Part shown: positions 36,718 through 46,001 of the stretch, one piece after another
How the letters are laid out: the number at the start of each line of letters is the position of its first letter
Position numbering within the stretch: position 1 is the stretch's first letter
Notes under the pieces: model-generated
Seen by the model: only the letters and a program-made list of their open reading frames with translations
Told to the model about the DNA's origin: nothing
Databases searched by the model: none
Made by a program: the position numbers and the translations under genes
Source: Noviherbaspirillum pedocola
Lineage (GTDB): Bacteria > Pseudomonadota > Gammaproteobacteria > Burkholderiales > Burkholderiaceae_D
Assembly (NCBI RefSeq): GCF_016632335.1
Contig: NZ_JAEPBG010000002.1
Span: 1-64,000, forward strand
Direction: 5' to 3'
DNA length: 64,000 nt

Positions 36718-37815
36718 TCAGCCCTTGCGGCGGCGGCTGGCGGCGATGCCGAGCAGGCCTGCGCCGAGCAGCGCGATGCTGAGCGGCTCGGGGACTGCGA
36801 CTACCTTGCCGGTCAGGTTCAGCGTCAGCGTCGAATTCTGCCAGGTCGACGAGGCGCCGACGTTGGCGTCGGACAGGTTGAAGGTGTACACCGCGTTGAA
36901 GGTGCCGAGGTTCGCGGTGTCGAGCATGGCCGAGAACATCGTCGATGTGCCCTGGGACAGGGCGGTCACGGGGCTGAAAGTGGTCGTCAGCGGCGTGGTG
37001 TTGCCAATACCCGAGACCGAATCCAGGTCCAGGCCGTTGCGGTTCGCATTGGCCAGGTTGAAGACGCTGAAGTTCAGTGTCGGATCGATATCGCCCTGGA
37101 ACACGGTGCCGAAATCCAGGTTGAGGCTGGTTACCTGCGTGTCGCCTTTAAAGGAACCCAGGGCGTGGAGCAGATAGTTGTAGACGACGCTGCCGGTGCC
37201 GGAAATGCTGACCGTCGACGTCGTGGAATCGGTGCCATAGAAGGCAGCGGTCGTCTGCGATGCCGACAGGGTGGGCGCGCTCAAGCTGATGCCCGGCGTG
37301 CCGCCAACATAGCTGTTCAGGCTGCCGGCGGACACGGCTGCATTGGTCACCGCGAAATTCTGTTTATTCTCCGTCGCCGCGCCGGTGCAGCCGTTCTTGA
37401 TCTTGTCCGTGCACGAATCTGCCTGCGTCAACACTGAGGTCGTGGTGTTCGGGATGCCGGTGGCCGAGATTTGCACGCTGCTCGAGCCAGTGCCGGAAGC
37501 GGTGACATTGTCGTTGCTGCCGGTGCCCGATCCGGCGGTGGCAGTGGTTTGTGTGCTTTGCGTCTGCGTGCCGGACAGGTTCACCGTGACGCCGGTCAAC
37601 ACGCCAGTGCTGCTGCTGAATGCCGTTATCGGAGCGGTACCGAGGGATGCATTGTTGACCGTGGTCGTCGTCGGGGTGCCTTCGGCATCCGTCACAAAGG
37701 CGGAACCGCTGAACGTGATGTTCTGGGTTGAGATCAACTCCGCATGCGCCGCTGCCGACCCGCCGAGTATGCCGGCCAGTACCAGCACCTGGACCAGTTG
37801 TTTCGTCTTGCTCAT
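36718..37815 (-). CDS. PEP-CTERM exosortase-substrate surface protein
   Basis: A 365-aa secreted protein. The signal peptide ends near AAAHAE. The body is rich in Ser, Thr, Gly and Asn. The last 27 residues are a PEP-CTERM signal: VPEP, then the hydrophobic LSIALLGAGLLGIAAS, then RRRKG. Exosortase should cut and anchor or release it; no exosortase gene is in the window. Two Cys near the middle may form a disulfide. ATG at 37815 follows GGGAGAG. A sigma-54 promoter precedes it. Ligand or role is unknown. Confidence 0.88.
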   Translation of the reverse strand: MSKTKQLVQVLVLAGILGGSAAAHAELISTQNITFSGSAFVTDAEGTPTTTTVNNASLGTAPITAFSSSTGVLTGVTVNLSGTQTQSTQTTATAGSGTGSNDNVTASGTGSSSVQISATGIPNTTTSVLTQADSCTDKIKNGCTGAATENKQNFAVTNAAVSAGSLNSYVGGTPGISLSAPTLSASQTTAAFYGTDSTTSTVSISGTGSVVYNYLLHALGSFKGDTQVTSLNLDFGTVFQGDIDPTLNFSVFNLANANRNGLDLDSVSGIGNTTPLTTTFSPVTALSQGTSTMFSAMLDTANLGTFNAVYTFNLSDANVGASSTWQNSTLTLNLTGKVVAVPEPLSIALLGAGLLGIAASRRRKG

Positions 37816-37872
37816 TTTCTCTCCCTGTTTGATGTCTGCTGTTGGTGCTCCAACATGCTTGCTTTTCATAAA

Positions 37873-37887
37873 GCAACTGTTGTGCCA
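37873..37887 (-). promoter_or_regulatory. sigma-54 promoter of the PEP-CTERM gene
   Basis: On the minus strand TGGCAC-AACAG-TTGC matches the -24/-12 consensus exactly and is followed by TT. The predicted start of transcription is about 45 bases before the ATG. PEP-CTERM genes are often under PrsK/PrsR-sigma-54 control, which agrees. The rest of 37816-38125 shows no gene. Confidence 0.85.
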
Positions 37888-38125
37888 GAGAGAAATATTT
37901 CCTTGAAATCAACAAGTTGCAATTTATGACATTAATTTCTGCAGGGTAATGTTAAAAAAATCGACACGGCAGGGAAGAAATAGGGAAAGCCGTTGGATGC
38001 CTGCGGCGCGACTGGCGTGCGCCTTGGTTCCACGCTGAGATCGGTTACCGATGGCTGAGGAAGAAAGTGCTGAACCGATGTTCATTGGCTCGGAGATTGG
38101 CACGTAATGCGTGCAGCCATCTCGC

Positions 38126-39610
38126 TCATTTCAAACTTTGCAGCGCAGACTCAACATCGGGATAGCGGAAAACGAAACCTTCGCGCAGCAGCCGCGCCGG
38201 AATCACCCGCTGCCCTTCCAGCAGCAGATCGGCTTGTTCCCCGAGCATCAGGCGCAGCGGCCACGCCGGGATGGGAAGCAGGCAGGGCCGGCGCCAGATG
38301 CGCGCCGCTGCCTGGCTGAAGCCGAGTTGGGTGACGCATCCGGGGGCAGTGAGGTTGCAGACGCCGACCGCGGCGGCGCTGTCCGGTGCAAGGACTTGCG
38401 ATCTTTCGGCCGCGCGCCGCCAGAGGTGCGCGATGGCTGCTACCGCGTCGTCCACGTGTATCCAGGAGATCCATTGCCGGCCGCTTCCCAGCCGCACGCC
38501 CAGACCCAGCAGGATCGGCAACAGCAGCATCGGCAGCGCGCCCTGCATGCCGAGCACCAATCCGAAACGCAGGCATTCCACCGGCACGCCGTGGCGCGCG
38601 GCTGCTTTCGCCGCCGCCTCCCAATCCCGGCACAAGGCTGACATGAACATCGGTTGCGGCGGCGTCGATTCATCCAGGGCTGTTTGCTCGCCGATTTCCT
38701 GAATGCCGTAGTAGCCCACCGCGGAAGCGGAAAGCAGCAGCCATGGTTTGCGCCTGGCTTCGTCGATCCAGCGCACCAGGCTTCGCGTCGTTCCGATCCG
38801 GCTCTGGCGCAAGGCCTTTTTGCGCTTGCCGGTCCAGCGCCAGCCCAGGATGCGCGTCCCGGCGAGATTGATGATGACGTCGACCTTCACCGTCGGCGGC
38901 AGCGCGCTCATCGATGCGATGCATCGCAGTTTTCCGTCGAACAGCCATGCGCAGCGCTTCGGCTGCCGCGTCAGCGCGATGACGTCGTGACCCTCCCGCA
39001 GCAGCGCGCGGACCAGACGCTGGCCGATGAATCCGGTTGCGCCTGTCACAAGCACTGTCCGTTTTACGTCATCGAAGGAAATGGGCGCGGCATCGCCGGC
39101 GGCCTCGATGCGGCCCAGCCGCCGCGCCGCGCAGGCATCGCGCCATCCCGCGATGCCCACGCCGATGCCGCACAGCGCGAGAAACACGCTCAGCCAGCCG
39201 TGCGCATGCCAGCTGAGGCTGCTCGGTCTGGCATGCCAGTCGGGAACATGCAGCGCCAGCAGCGCGATGAATGCGCCGCCATTGATGGCCAGCACCGTGT
39301 GCACAACCCGTTCCGTTGCCGGCAGCAGCCGGCTGCCATCCTCCACGACGAAATCCCAGAGGGTGAGGAGAATTTCAACGGCGAATACGCTCATCAGGAC
39401 AATCGTCCAAACACCGTGCCATTCCCAATAAGCCAGCCCGATGAAGAGCAGCGCATAGATCAGCGCGCGCGTGGCATGAATCGCCAGTTCGCGTTTTGCG
39501 CCCGGCCGCTGCGGTAGCGCTTCGCGCAGCTCGTGATGGTAGACGGTATCAAAGGCGCCGAGGCAGCCTTGCGCGGCCATCAACTGCAGGGCCAGGACAT
39601 GCGTGTTCAT
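38126..39610 (-). CDS. membrane domain fused to TIGR01777-type SDR epimerase
   Basis: A 494-aa fusion. About residues 1-165 hold four or five hydrophobic helices. From about 185 an NAD(P)-binding domain begins with VLVTGATGFIGQRLVRALL and continues with the family marks INLAGTRILGWRWTGKRKK, LLSASAVGYYG and WISWIHVDDA. TIGR01777 (YfcH-type) proteins are epimerase-like enzymes of unknown substrate; most are only about 300 aa without membrane helices. The fusion suggests a membrane-bound substrate. Confidence 0.82.
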   Translation of the reverse strand: MNTHVLALQLMAAQGCLGAFDTVYHHELREALPQRPGAKRELAIHATRALIYALLFIGLAYWEWHGVWTIVLMSVFAVEILLTLWDFVVEDGSRLLPATERVVHTVLAINGGAFIALLALHVPDWHARPSSLSWHAHGWLSVFLALCGIGVGIAGWRDACAARRLGRIEAAGDAAPISFDDVKRTVLVTGATGFIGQRLVRALLREGHDVIALTRQPKRCAWLFDGKLRCIASMSALPPTVKVDVIINLAGTRILGWRWTGKRKKALRQSRIGTTRSLVRWIDEARRKPWLLLSASAVGYYGIQEIGEQTALDESTPPQPMFMSALCRDWEAAAKAAARHGVPVECLRFGLVLGMQGALPMLLLPILLGLGVRLGSGRQWISWIHVDDAVAAIAHLWRRAAERSQVLAPDSAAAVGVCNLTAPGCVTQLGFSQAAARIWRRPCLLPIPAWPLRLMLGEQADLLLEGQRVIPARLLREGFVFRYPDVESALQSLK

Positions 39611-39670
39611 GGTGGCGCTTCCCCTTGAAGAGTGTGCTTCGAACTTGGCATGTGGCGGGAGCGGATTGCG

Positions 39671-40144
39671 TCAGCAGGATGCGATGCCTGCAGCGGAGCG
39701 CCAGCAGTGCGCTGCGTCATGCCGCTGCAGCCATAGCAGCGGCGGCAGCATGAGGACGAGAACGAGAGCGTCCAGCCACACATGCGGCCAGCAATCGGCG
39801 CGCAGCGATATCAGCACGTCCTGCGGCGCCCAGAGCAACAGGCCGGCAATCAGCCAGCGCCAGAGCCTGGCGTCGCGGTGGCGGTCCGCCTGATGCATCA
39901 TCAGCAGCATCCATAAGCCGAGGACTTGAAAGGTCGGGCCGCACATGGCGATCCACCAGGCTTGCAACGCCCGCGACTCGGCGGGCGGGGTCGCATGCCA
40001 GAATGCCGCGCCGATGCGCCGGTAGTACTCGTCCAGCAGCGGCGCATCGGCAAGCCATGGCAGCAGAGCGCCGACCGCGAGATGGGCCAGTGCAATCGTG
40101 TACAGCAAACGGATCATCCAGCGACGCCTTCCATGTGCATTCAT
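39671..40144 (-). CDS. hypothetical inner-membrane protein
   Basis: A 157-aa protein with about four hydrophobic helices, including LYTIALAHLAVGALLPWL and DALVLVLMLPPLLWL. I do not recognise it. The ATG at 40144 overlaps the stop of the DCC-type gene by four bases, so they form an operon, and the SDR-fusion gene follows 60 bases later on the same strand. Confidence 0.62.
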   Translation of the reverse strand: MNAHGRRRWMIRLLYTIALAHLAVGALLPWLADAPLLDEYYRRIGAAFWHATPPAESRALQAWWIAMCGPTFQVLGLWMLLMMHQADRHRDARLWRWLIAGLLLWAPQDVLISLRADCWPHVWLDALVLVLMLPPLLWLQRHDAAHCWRSAAGIASC

Positions 40145-40584
40145 TTGCGATCTCCGTGTCGGGCATTCGTGAAGGGATGGCCGATGTCGCAGCGCTTGCC
40201 ATCGCATTGCACCGGCAGGCCCATGCCGAGACGCTTCGAAATCCGGTACCGATGCCGGGCGAAGCCACGGTAGAGCCACGTGAGAATGGGACGCAGCGGC
40301 CGCAATCGCAATGGCCATACCATCCATCCCCGGCCGAGCAGCGTGTAGGCGGCGATCATGCAGTCCAGGCCCGTCAGGACTTCACCGTCGCCGGTTTTGC
40401 CATGCAATTCGCGGTGCAGCGCCGCCATCTCCACACCAAGCGTGGAAGGGTCGAAACCGGCTTGTGCAATATCGATGAACGCGACGCGTCGGGCGCCGTT
40501 CCAGCGTTTCAGGCGCCGTGCTTGCGCGACGCAGAAAGGACAAAGTCCGTCGAAGTACAGCGTCAGCGCGGGCATGCGCGTCAT
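40141..40584 (-). CDS. DCC-type thiol-disulfide oxidoreductase-like protein (DUF393)
   Basis: A 147-aa protein beginning LTLYFDGLCPFCVAQARRL, the DGxCxxC motif that gives the DUF393/DCC family its name and resembles a thioredoxin active site. The later part (GWMVWPLRLRPLRPILTWLYRGFARHRYRIS) is the family C-terminal region. Redox function is inferred. It is first of a minus-strand set with the membrane protein and SDR fusion, and has a near-consensus promoter at 40686-40714. Confidence 0.82.
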   Translation of the reverse strand: MTRMPALTLYFDGLCPFCVAQARRLKRWNGARRVAFIDIAQAGFDPSTLGVEMAALHRELHGKTGDGEVLTGLDCMIAAYTLLGRGWMVWPLRLRPLRPILTWLYRGFARHRYRISKRLGMGLPVQCDGKRCDIGHPFTNARHGDRK

Positions 40585-40685
40585 GAGGGCTCCTTGTCAT
40601 CCGGTTCGAGGAAGCAGGCGGCGCAAGGCTCGAGGCGAACGAGACGACGCAGACCCGGGGATTGGCATATTCATGCAAGCCGGGA

Positions 40686-40714
40686 ATTAAATGACTGTAA
40701 ATGATTTGTGTCAA
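40686..40714 (-). promoter_or_regulatory. strong sigma-70 promoter of the DCC operon
   Basis: On the minus strand TTGACA is followed by 17 bases and TTTAAT, matching 11 of 12 consensus positions. Transcription should begin about 95 bases before the DCC-type gene. Confidence 0.8.
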
Positions 40715-40808
40715 CCAAAAGTCACATTTCGCTCGCCCGCATGTCGGCTGCAATGCCGGGTTTCTACAGCGGAGAAGCGCATGAGAGCGCCGCCTTTCAG
40801 GTAAAATG

Positions 40809-40824
40809 CTGTATTCCCATACAG
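40809..40824. promoter_or_regulatory. LexA (SOS) box before the radical-SAM/UdgX genes
   Basis: CTGTATTCCCATACAG fits CTGT-N8-ACAG exactly and is symmetric out to CTGTAT/ATACAG. TAAAAT at 40802-40807 is a likely -10 just upstream, so bound LexA would block initiation. The start codon is 17 bases away. Confidence 0.85.
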
Positions 40825-40840
40825 CCCTTTCCCGACGCCG

Positions 40841-42073
40841 ATGGAACTGATCGACAAGCTCGAAATCCTCGCCGACGCTGCCAAGTACGATGCTTCCTGC
40901 GCCAGCAGCGGCGCCGCGCCTCGCTCCTCGAAAGGCCGTGACGGCCTCGGCGCTTCCGGTGGCGCTGGCATTTGCCACAGCTACACGCCGGACGGCCGCT
41001 GCGTGTCGCTACTGAAAATTCTCCTCACCAATTTCTGCCTGTACGACTGCCAGTACTGCGTGAACCGGCGCAGCAGCGACGTGCCGCGCGCCCGCTTCGC
41101 GCCCGAGGAAGTGGTGCGGCTGACGATGGATTTTTATCTGCGCAATTACATCGACGGCCTGTTCCTGAGCTCGGGCATCATCCGCTCGGCCGATTACACG
41201 ATGGAGCAGCTGGTGCTGGTGGCGAAAACCCTGCGCGAGACGCATGGCTTTCGCGGCTACATCCACCTGAAGACGATTCCGGATGCCGCGCCCGAACTCA
41301 TCGCCGAAGCGGGGCGCTATGCCGATCGCTTGTCGGTGAACATCGAGCTGCCTTCCGAAGCCGGCATCGCGCGCTTCGCGCCGGAAAAGAATCTGCGCAC
41401 CATACGCATTGCGATGGGCGGCATCCGGCGAGGCATCGATGAAAAGGCCGAGGAGCCGAAGGCGCCGGCGTTTTCCCCGGCCGGGCAGAGCACGCAGATG
41501 ATCGTCGGCGCGGATGACAGCGATGACAGCGCGATCCTGTCCACCGCCGAAAACCTGTACAGCGCCTATCGCCTGAAGCGCGTCTACTATTCGGCGTTCT
41601 CGCCGATACCGCAAAGCCCGGACGGCCTGCCGCAGAAGCCGCCGCCGCTGATGCGCGAACACCGGCTGTACCAGGCCGATTTCCTGGTGCGCGGCTATGG
41701 TTTTGGCGCCAGCGAACTGCTGCCGCAGCCGGGCAATCTGGCCCTAGACATCGATCCGAAACTCGCCTGGGCGCTGGCGCACCGCGAGCATTTTCCGCTG
41801 GACCTGAATCGCGCCGAGCTGCGCATGATCGCGCGCGTGCCGGGCATCGGCCTGAAAAGCGCACAGCGCATCGTCGAGCTGCGCCGGCATCGCCGCATCC
41901 GTTATGAAGACCTGTCGCGGCTTCGCTGCGCCATGGCCAAGCTGCGCCCCTTCGTGATCACCGCGGATTACCGGCCGCGCCAGGACACGCTGCCGTCCGA
42001 ACTGCTGCGCCGCGAGCTGGCCGATGCGCCGGCACAGATGAGCCTGTTCCCGGCGCTGCAAGAGGCGGCCTGA
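40841..42073 (+). CDS. putative DNA modification/repair radical-SAM protein
   Basis: A 410-aa radical-SAM protein. Cluster cysteines C66, C70 and C73 lie in CLYDCQYC (C-x3-C-x2-C). The N-terminus has a second Cys pair (C20, C45) conserved in this family. The C-terminal helix-hairpin-helix (ARVPGIGLKSAQRIVELR) indicates DNA binding. The family is always paired with a companion protein, here fused to UdgX, with start and stop overlapping (TGATG). A LexA box precedes it. The reaction is unknown. Confidence 0.9.
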   Translation: MELIDKLEILADAAKYDASCASSGAAPRSSKGRDGLGASGGAGICHSYTPDGRCVSLLKILLTNFCLYDCQYCVNRRSSDVPRARFAPEEVVRLTMDFYLRNYIDGLFLSSGIIRSADYTMEQLVLVAKTLRETHGFRGYIHLKTIPDAAPELIAEAGRYADRLSVNIELPSEAGIARFAPEKNLRTIRIAMGGIRRGIDEKAEEPKAPAFSPAGQSTQMIVGADDSDDSAILSTAENLYSAYRLKRVYYSAFSPIPQSPDGLPQKPPPLMREHRLYQADFLVRGYGFGASELLPQPGNLALDIDPKLAWALAHREHFPLDLNRAELRMIARVPGIGLKSAQRIVELRRHRRIRYEDLSRLRCAMAKLRPFVITADYRPRQDTLPSELLRRELADAPAQMSLFPALQEAA

Positions 42074-43509
42074 TGCGCATCGTCAGCGCGGACAGCTTTG
42101 CGCAATGGCGCGACGCCGCCCGGGCGCTGCTGGGCGCCGGCGTGGCGCCGCACGAAGTGAGCTGGCAGGCGGCGCATGCGGACAGCCTGTTCGGCGATGA
42201 CGCCGGGGGCGAGCCGACAAGGCAGGACTTGCCCGCAGGGGCGCCGCTGTCGCTGCCGGCCTCGCTGCTGAAGATGCTGGAAGAGGCCGCTGCCTTTCGC
42301 GACGGAGAGCGCTGGGCATTCCTGTACCGGGTGCTGTGGCGCTGGCGGCAAGGCGATTGCGCGGTGCTGTCCCCGGCCGATGCCGATGGCGCGCGACTGG
42401 CGGCGATGGTCAAGGCGGTGCGGCGGGAAATGCATCACATGCATGCTTTCCTGCGCTTTCGCGAGCGCCCGCAAGCGCTGGGCGCGCCGCGCTTCGTCGC
42501 CTGGTACGAACCCGAGCACGACATCCTGGCCTTGGGCGCGGCGCATTTCATGCACCGCATGGGCCGCGCCAGCTGGCTCATCGCCACGCCCGCAGGCAGC
42601 GCCGCCAGCGATGGCGAGCATCTGCGCTTCGGCGCGGCGCCGGCGACAAGGCCGCAGCGGCCGGACGATGTCACCGAAGCACTGTGGCTGACTTACTACC
42701 GCAGCATCTGCAATCCGGCGCGCCTGAACACCGCGGCAATGGAAATGCACATGCCAGTGCGCTACTGGAAGAACCTGCCGGAAGCGGCGCTGATTCCGAA
42801 TCTCGTCAGCCGTGCCGCGACCGGTGCCCGGCGCATCGCCCAGGCCGGCGAGGTTGGGCAGCGCGAAGGCGCGCAGGTGCGGGTGGACGCGGCGCGGGCG
42901 CAGCCGCTGCGCGAGCTGCCCAGCGCGCTGGACGCCTGTCGCAATTGCGACTTGTGGCGCCATGCGACGCAGGCCGTGCCGGGCGCTGGACCGGAATCAG
43001 CACGGCTGATGATCGTCGGCGAGCAGCCGGGCGACGCCGAGGATATCGCCGGCCTTGCCTTCGTCGGTCCGGCCGGCCGCCTGCTCGGCACGGCGATGAA
43101 CGAGGCCGGCGTGTCGCGTGACGCAGCCTGGATGACCAATGCGGTCAAGCATTTCAAGTTCGAGCCGCGCGGCAAGCGCCGCATCCACAAGACGCCGGCC
43201 CAGGCCGAGGTCGACGCCTGCGGCCATTGGCTGCGCGCGGAAATCGCGGCGGTCAAGCCGCGGGTGATCCTGGCGCTGGGCGCGACAGCCACCCGGGCAG
43301 TGCTCGGCGGCGCCCCGGCAAGCATGGCGAACATGCAGGGAAGGGCGATTGCGCAAGGCGATCTCATCGTCATCCCGGCCTGGCATCCGTCCTATGTGCT
43401 GCGGCTCGCGGAGCCGCAGGCACAGGAAGCGGCTCGGCGTGAACTGGTCGCGGCGCTGCGCCTGGCAAAAATGCTGAGTGATCAGCGTGAAACTGATGCG
43501 ATGAATTAA
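42073..43509 (+). CDS. radical-SAM partner domain fused to UdgX uracil-DNA-binding protein
   Basis: A 478-aa protein. About residues 1-255 form the DUF4130/TIGR03915-type partner domain of the radical-SAM protein. About 280-478 are a uracil-DNA glycosylase-fold domain with GEQPGD at 316-321 and KRRIHK at 368-373. H372 in this R-loop is the residue that covalently traps the abasic site in UdgX proteins. C289 and C292 are two of the Fe-S ligands. It should bind uracil in DNA tightly and irreversibly. Confidence 0.9.
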   Translation: MRIVSADSFAQWRDAARALLGAGVAPHEVSWQAAHADSLFGDDAGGEPTRQDLPAGAPLSLPASLLKMLEEAAAFRDGERWAFLYRVLWRWRQGDCAVLSPADADGARLAAMVKAVRREMHHMHAFLRFRERPQALGAPRFVAWYEPEHDILALGAAHFMHRMGRASWLIATPAGSAASDGEHLRFGAAPATRPQRPDDVTEALWLTYYRSICNPARLNTAAMEMHMPVRYWKNLPEAALIPNLVSRAATGARRIAQAGEVGQREGAQVRVDAARAQPLRELPSALDACRNCDLWRHATQAVPGAGPESARLMIVGEQPGDAEDIAGLAFVGPAGRLLGTAMNEAGVSRDAAWMTNAVKHFKFEPRGKRRIHKTPAQAEVDACGHWLRAEIAAVKPRVILALGATATRAVLGGAPASMANMQGRAIAQGDLIVIPAWHPSYVLRLAEPQAQEAARRELVAALRLAKMLSDQRETDAMN

Positions 43510-43672
43510 CACACTGTTATGATTGGGCCTGTTGCGCGGCGACAGCATTGCCGGCAACGCGCTTTGCGGCGTCGCGGCCCGGACCCGGGCGCACCAGTGC
43601 GGCATCCTGAAGTACCGTCCGCCGGGCACGACCCGGCGTTTCCACACCCGCAATACGGCTCCGGAGAGGGCG

Positions 43673-43732
43673 ATGAACCAGCCTGAAGCAGCTGCGGCTG
43701 CCGCACCACAATACCGGCCGGAGCGCAGATGA
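43673..43732 (+). CDS. possible 19-codon leader ORF before the hybrid kinase
   Basis: ATG with GGAGAGG in front encodes MNQPEAAAAAAPQYRPERR and ends in ATGA overlap with the kinase start. It may couple ribosomes to the kinase or be chance. The gap 43510-43728 has nothing else that I recognise. Confidence 0.25.
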   Translation: MNQPEAAAAAAPQYRPERR

Positions 43733-45945
43733 AAGCCCGCGCCTACCTGGCATTGATGGCGCTGGCGGTGCTGGTACCGATCGTCTTGTTTTCCACGATA
43801 GGCCTGGACATGCTGCTGCGCGCCGAACGTGCGGCGGCGCTGCGCGGTCTGCAGGAAAGCTCGCGCGCCGTGGCGCTGGCGGTGGATCGCGAGCTTGCGG
43901 TTGCCGAATCGCGCGCCCGTACGCTGGCGACATCGACCAGCCTCATCAATGGCAATCTCCCCGAATTCGATCAACGCACGCGCTTGGCCAATGAAGGCGG
44001 CGCTTCCTGGACCGTGCTCTTCAACCGCGACGGCCAGCAGCTCGTCAACACCCACGTGCCTTTAGGTACGCCGCTGCCGAAGCGCGACCATCCCGAAATC
44101 GGCGTGAAGCTGCTGCAGGAACAGCGCATGCAGGCCACCGACCTGAAGCGCGGCCCGCTGGCCAACGACTATGTGGTCGCCATCGAAGTGCCGGTATTCA
44201 TCGATGGCCAGCCGCGCTACGTGATCGATCAGGCCTTTCTTGCCGGCGAATTCGACCGGGTATTGGCCGATGCGAAGTTGCCGCAGGGCTGGATCATCGG
44301 CATGTTCGACCGCAACGGCATATCGATTGCGCGCGTGCCGGGCGGCCGCGGAATGGCCGGCAAACCGGTCCGGCAGGAACTCTATGACGCTGCCCGAGCC
44401 AACGGCGAAGGCATCGTCCGGCACCTGACCCGCGACGGCGTCGACGTCTACGATGCCTATACTCATTCCGCGCTATCCGGCTGGACCATTGCCGTCGGCG
44501 TGCCGGTGCGCATCATCGAAGCGGCCGCGCGGCGTGCAGTGAAGATGGCGGCAATCGGACTGGTGGCCGCGGTGCTGTGCGCGGTGATCGTGGCGGTGGC
44601 GTTTTCCCGGCGTCTGGTGCGCTCCATCGAACGCGCGGTGTCGTCGGCGGCCATGCTCGGCCGGCGCGAGATGCCGCGGCATTACAGCTCGGGAGTGCTC
44701 GAATTCGACCGGCTGCATGCGGCCTTGACCGAAGCCGGTGGCCTGCTGCACGCGGAAACCGAGTCGCGCGCGCGGGCCGAGTCCGAACGTACGCTGCTTC
44801 TGGCCAGCGAACGCGCCGCGCGCCGCGAAGCGGAAACGCAAAACCGCGCCAAGGACCAGTTCCTGGCGATGCTCGGCCATGAACTGCGCAATCCGCTGTC
44901 GGCCATCAGCAGCGCCATTGGCCTCCTGGACCATCCGCAGGCATCCAAGGAGGCGGGCGAACGCGCCAGGGCGGTGATCCGGCGCCAGAGCATGCACCTG
45001 GCGCACATCGTCGACGATCTGCTCGATTTGTCGCGGCTGATGAATGGCAAGGTCGTGCTCGAGCGCAAGCCCTTGGACCTGGCCGAGGCCCTCAACGATT
45101 ACCTGCAGGGATTGCAGGCCACCGGCCGCGCAAGCGGGCATCAACTGCAGGTGCGATCGATGCCGGCGCCGATTCTTGCCGACCCGACGCGCATCGAGCA
45201 GATCCTGGCGAACCTGGTCGGCAACGCGCTGAAATACACGCCGCCGGGCGGATGCGTCGATATCGCCATCAGCGTCGACGGCGCCCATGCGCTGCTGACG
45301 GTGCGCGACACCGGCGTGGGCATCGCGCCCGATCTGCTGGATCGGGTCTTCGATGTGTTCGTGCAGGGCGCCGATTCCCTCGACCGCTCGCAGGGCGGGC
45401 TAGGCATCGGCCTGGCGCTGGTGCGCCAGCTGGTGCGGCTGCATGGCGGCGAAGTCAGCGCCGACAGCGCGGGCATCGGATGCGGCAGCGTGTTCGTCGT
45501 GCGTCTTCCGCTGGCGCGGGAACGCCAAGCCACTTTCGGCCCGGCCCAGCGCGCAGGCGGCGGCGCCAGCGTGCTCGTCGTCGAGGACAATCCCGACGGC
45601 CTCGACATGCTCTCGGCGATGCTGTCGGCGATGGAATTCCGGGTGTACGAGGCGGCCAATGGCGATGAAGGCGTGCGGCTTGCGCGGGAACATCAGCCGG
45701 ACGCCGCCTTGGTCGACATCGGCTTGCCCGGCCTGGACGGTTATGGCGTGGCGCGCAGTCTGCGCGCCGACCCGAGAACCCGCGGCATGCGCCTGATTGC
45801 GCTCTCCGGCTACTGCCAGCCCGAGGACAGGCAGCGTGCCCTGGACGCCGGCTTCGACGAGCATCTGTCCAAGCCGGTATCGGGAGCGGTGCTGGCGGCG
45901 GCGCTCGGCGCGGCGCAGGAAGTGACAACGCGCCGGGTACAATAG
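43729..45945 (+). CDS. hybrid sensor histidine kinase with receiver domain
   Basis: A 738-aa inner-membrane kinase. A helix at about 5-27, a periplasmic Cache-type sensor to about 265, a second helix near 272-292 and a HAMP-like linker come first. The HisKA phosphoacceptor lies in FLAMLGHELRNPLS (about residue 384). ATPase motifs are NLVGNALKYTP, DTGVGI and GLGIGLALVRQL. A C-terminal receiver (VLVVEDNPDGLDML, then VDIGLPGLDGYG, K in LSKPV) ends it. No DNA-binding partner is adjacent. Signal unknown. Confidence 0.9.
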   Translation: MKARAYLALMALAVLVPIVLFSTIGLDMLLRAERAAALRGLQESSRAVALAVDRELAVAESRARTLATSTSLINGNLPEFDQRTRLANEGGASWTVLFNRDGQQLVNTHVPLGTPLPKRDHPEIGVKLLQEQRMQATDLKRGPLANDYVVAIEVPVFIDGQPRYVIDQAFLAGEFDRVLADAKLPQGWIIGMFDRNGISIARVPGGRGMAGKPVRQELYDAARANGEGIVRHLTRDGVDVYDAYTHSALSGWTIAVGVPVRIIEAAARRAVKMAAIGLVAAVLCAVIVAVAFSRRLVRSIERAVSSAAMLGRREMPRHYSSGVLEFDRLHAALTEAGGLLHAETESRARAESERTLLLASERAARREAETQNRAKDQFLAMLGHELRNPLSAISSAIGLLDHPQASKEAGERARAVIRRQSMHLAHIVDDLLDLSRLMNGKVVLERKPLDLAEALNDYLQGLQATGRASGHQLQVRSMPAPILADPTRIEQILANLVGNALKYTPPGGCVDIAISVDGAHALLTVRDTGVGIAPDLLDRVFDVFVQGADSLDRSQGGLGIGLALVRQLVRLHGGEVSADSAGIGCGSVFVVRLPLARERQATFGPAQRAGGGASVLVVEDNPDGLDMLSAMLSAMEFRVYEAANGDEGVRLAREHQPDAALVDIGLPGLDGYGVARSLRADPRTRGMRLIALSGYCQPEDRQRALDAGFDEHLSKPVSGAVLAAALGAAQEVTTRRVQ

Positions 45946-46001
45946 GCAGCTTTTTTCGACCCCATCCGCCCGCTCGCAGCGCTCTTTCGACTCTTCAACT
46001 G

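Noticed and set aside
45922-45943. GTGACA and TACAAT as a promoter for the DUF1289 gene
   Set aside because: Only 10 bases separate the hexamers, and no better -35 was found.
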